Assembly: GCA_964420285.1 (NCBI GenBank) | Contig: CAYQTE010000001.1 | Location: 136,358 to 200,357, forward strand | Origin: CAYQTE01 sp964420285 | GTDB lineage: Bacteria > Planctomycetota > Phycisphaerae > Tepidisphaerales > Tepidisphaeraceae | Length of the DNA stretch: 64,000 bases | Direction: 5' to 3' | Shown: in pieces, positions 63,820 to 64,000 of the stretch | Layout: every line of letters begins with the position of its first letter | Numbering within the stretch: position 1 is the first letter of the stretch | The notes under the pieces: generated by a model | What the model saw: the letters and a program-made list of their open reading frames with translations, nothing else | Told to the model about the DNA's origin: nothing | Database searches by the model: none | Made by a program: the position numbers and the translations under genes

Positions 63820-64000
63820 TTACATTACATACAGCTAACCCAACCTTCGCACGTTGAGTGCGTTTTGAAAATTTTCACGCCGATTTTCTGCGATGCCGCG
63901 ACGCTGTCGCCGTTTTCTCTCTCCAGAACGTTGTAGTGGAGATGCCAAGGCCCCATTTGTGACGCCATTTGGATGTATAGACTTTGAGCATTAAGTGACT
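63820..64000. other. Right-edge intergenic sequence
   Basis: AT-richer sequence upstream of the integrase-like fragment. I see no gene or clear site. Confidence 0.4.

Overview
The window is high-GC bacterial DNA from what looks like a planctomycete, probably of the Phycisphaerae side. That assignment is inferred from a giant extracellular protein with the planctomycete-style N-terminal motif ERLEDRTLLS plus dockerin- and cohesin-like modules, many secreted proteins of unknown function, and several families common in that phylum. No rRNA or other phylogenetic marker is present. One 100-N assembly gap lies at 58887-58986.

Region 1 (1-24.4 kb) is a mosaic of short operons. It holds a GT4 glycosyltransferase cut by the left edge, two GT2 glycosyltransferases, a DEDDh exonuclease joined to a WYL-like domain, secreted proteins, methionyl-tRNA synthetase, and a four-gene unit of GT2, lipoprotein, membrane-anchored sigma-like protein and small membrane protein. 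It continues with a heptosyltransferase/PAP2/nuclease-like operon, a GH105-like hydrolase overlapping a sugar isomerase, a ferritin-like/VIT1 iron exporter, CstA and a 2-hydroxyacid dehydrogenase. Around 7.0-9.4 kb is accessory DNA: heptad repeats, TGTCCCA repeats, a 22-bp inverted repeat around an orphan gene, and a decayed REP-associated transposase.

Region 2 (24.4-38.4 kb) holds a GH3 glycosidase, a DUF559 gene nested in two sets of inverted repeats, and a tightly coupled seven-gene minus-strand operon (37497 to 27492). Its order is GNAT, AMP-forming ligase, HMG-CoA reductase, UbiA prenyltransferase, a dikinase with rifampin-phosphotransferase-like domain order, a DUF3419/BtaA-like aminocarboxypropyl transferase, and a phytol/dolichol-kinase-like membrane protein. 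Four junctions overlap by 4 bp. The combination suggests an undescribed isoprenoid-lipid pathway.

Region 3 (38.7-41.3 kb) is a compact array of about 20 tRNA genes with few and short spacers, preceded by a run of perfect hairpins. Several members are unusual. Three carry leucine anticodons on short-variable-arm backbones, and at least three have C instead of the near-universal U at position 33. The spacers carry heptad repeats.

Region 4 (41.3-64 kb) has gene remnants, two copies of an 18-bp palindrome, and one gene of about 21 kb encoding a surface protein of at least 7,051 residues. That protein combines delta-60 repeats, thousands of residues of beta-helix repeats, Ig/PKD domains, cohesin-like domains and a dockerin-like pair. 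An integrase-like N-terminal fragment abuts its 3' end.
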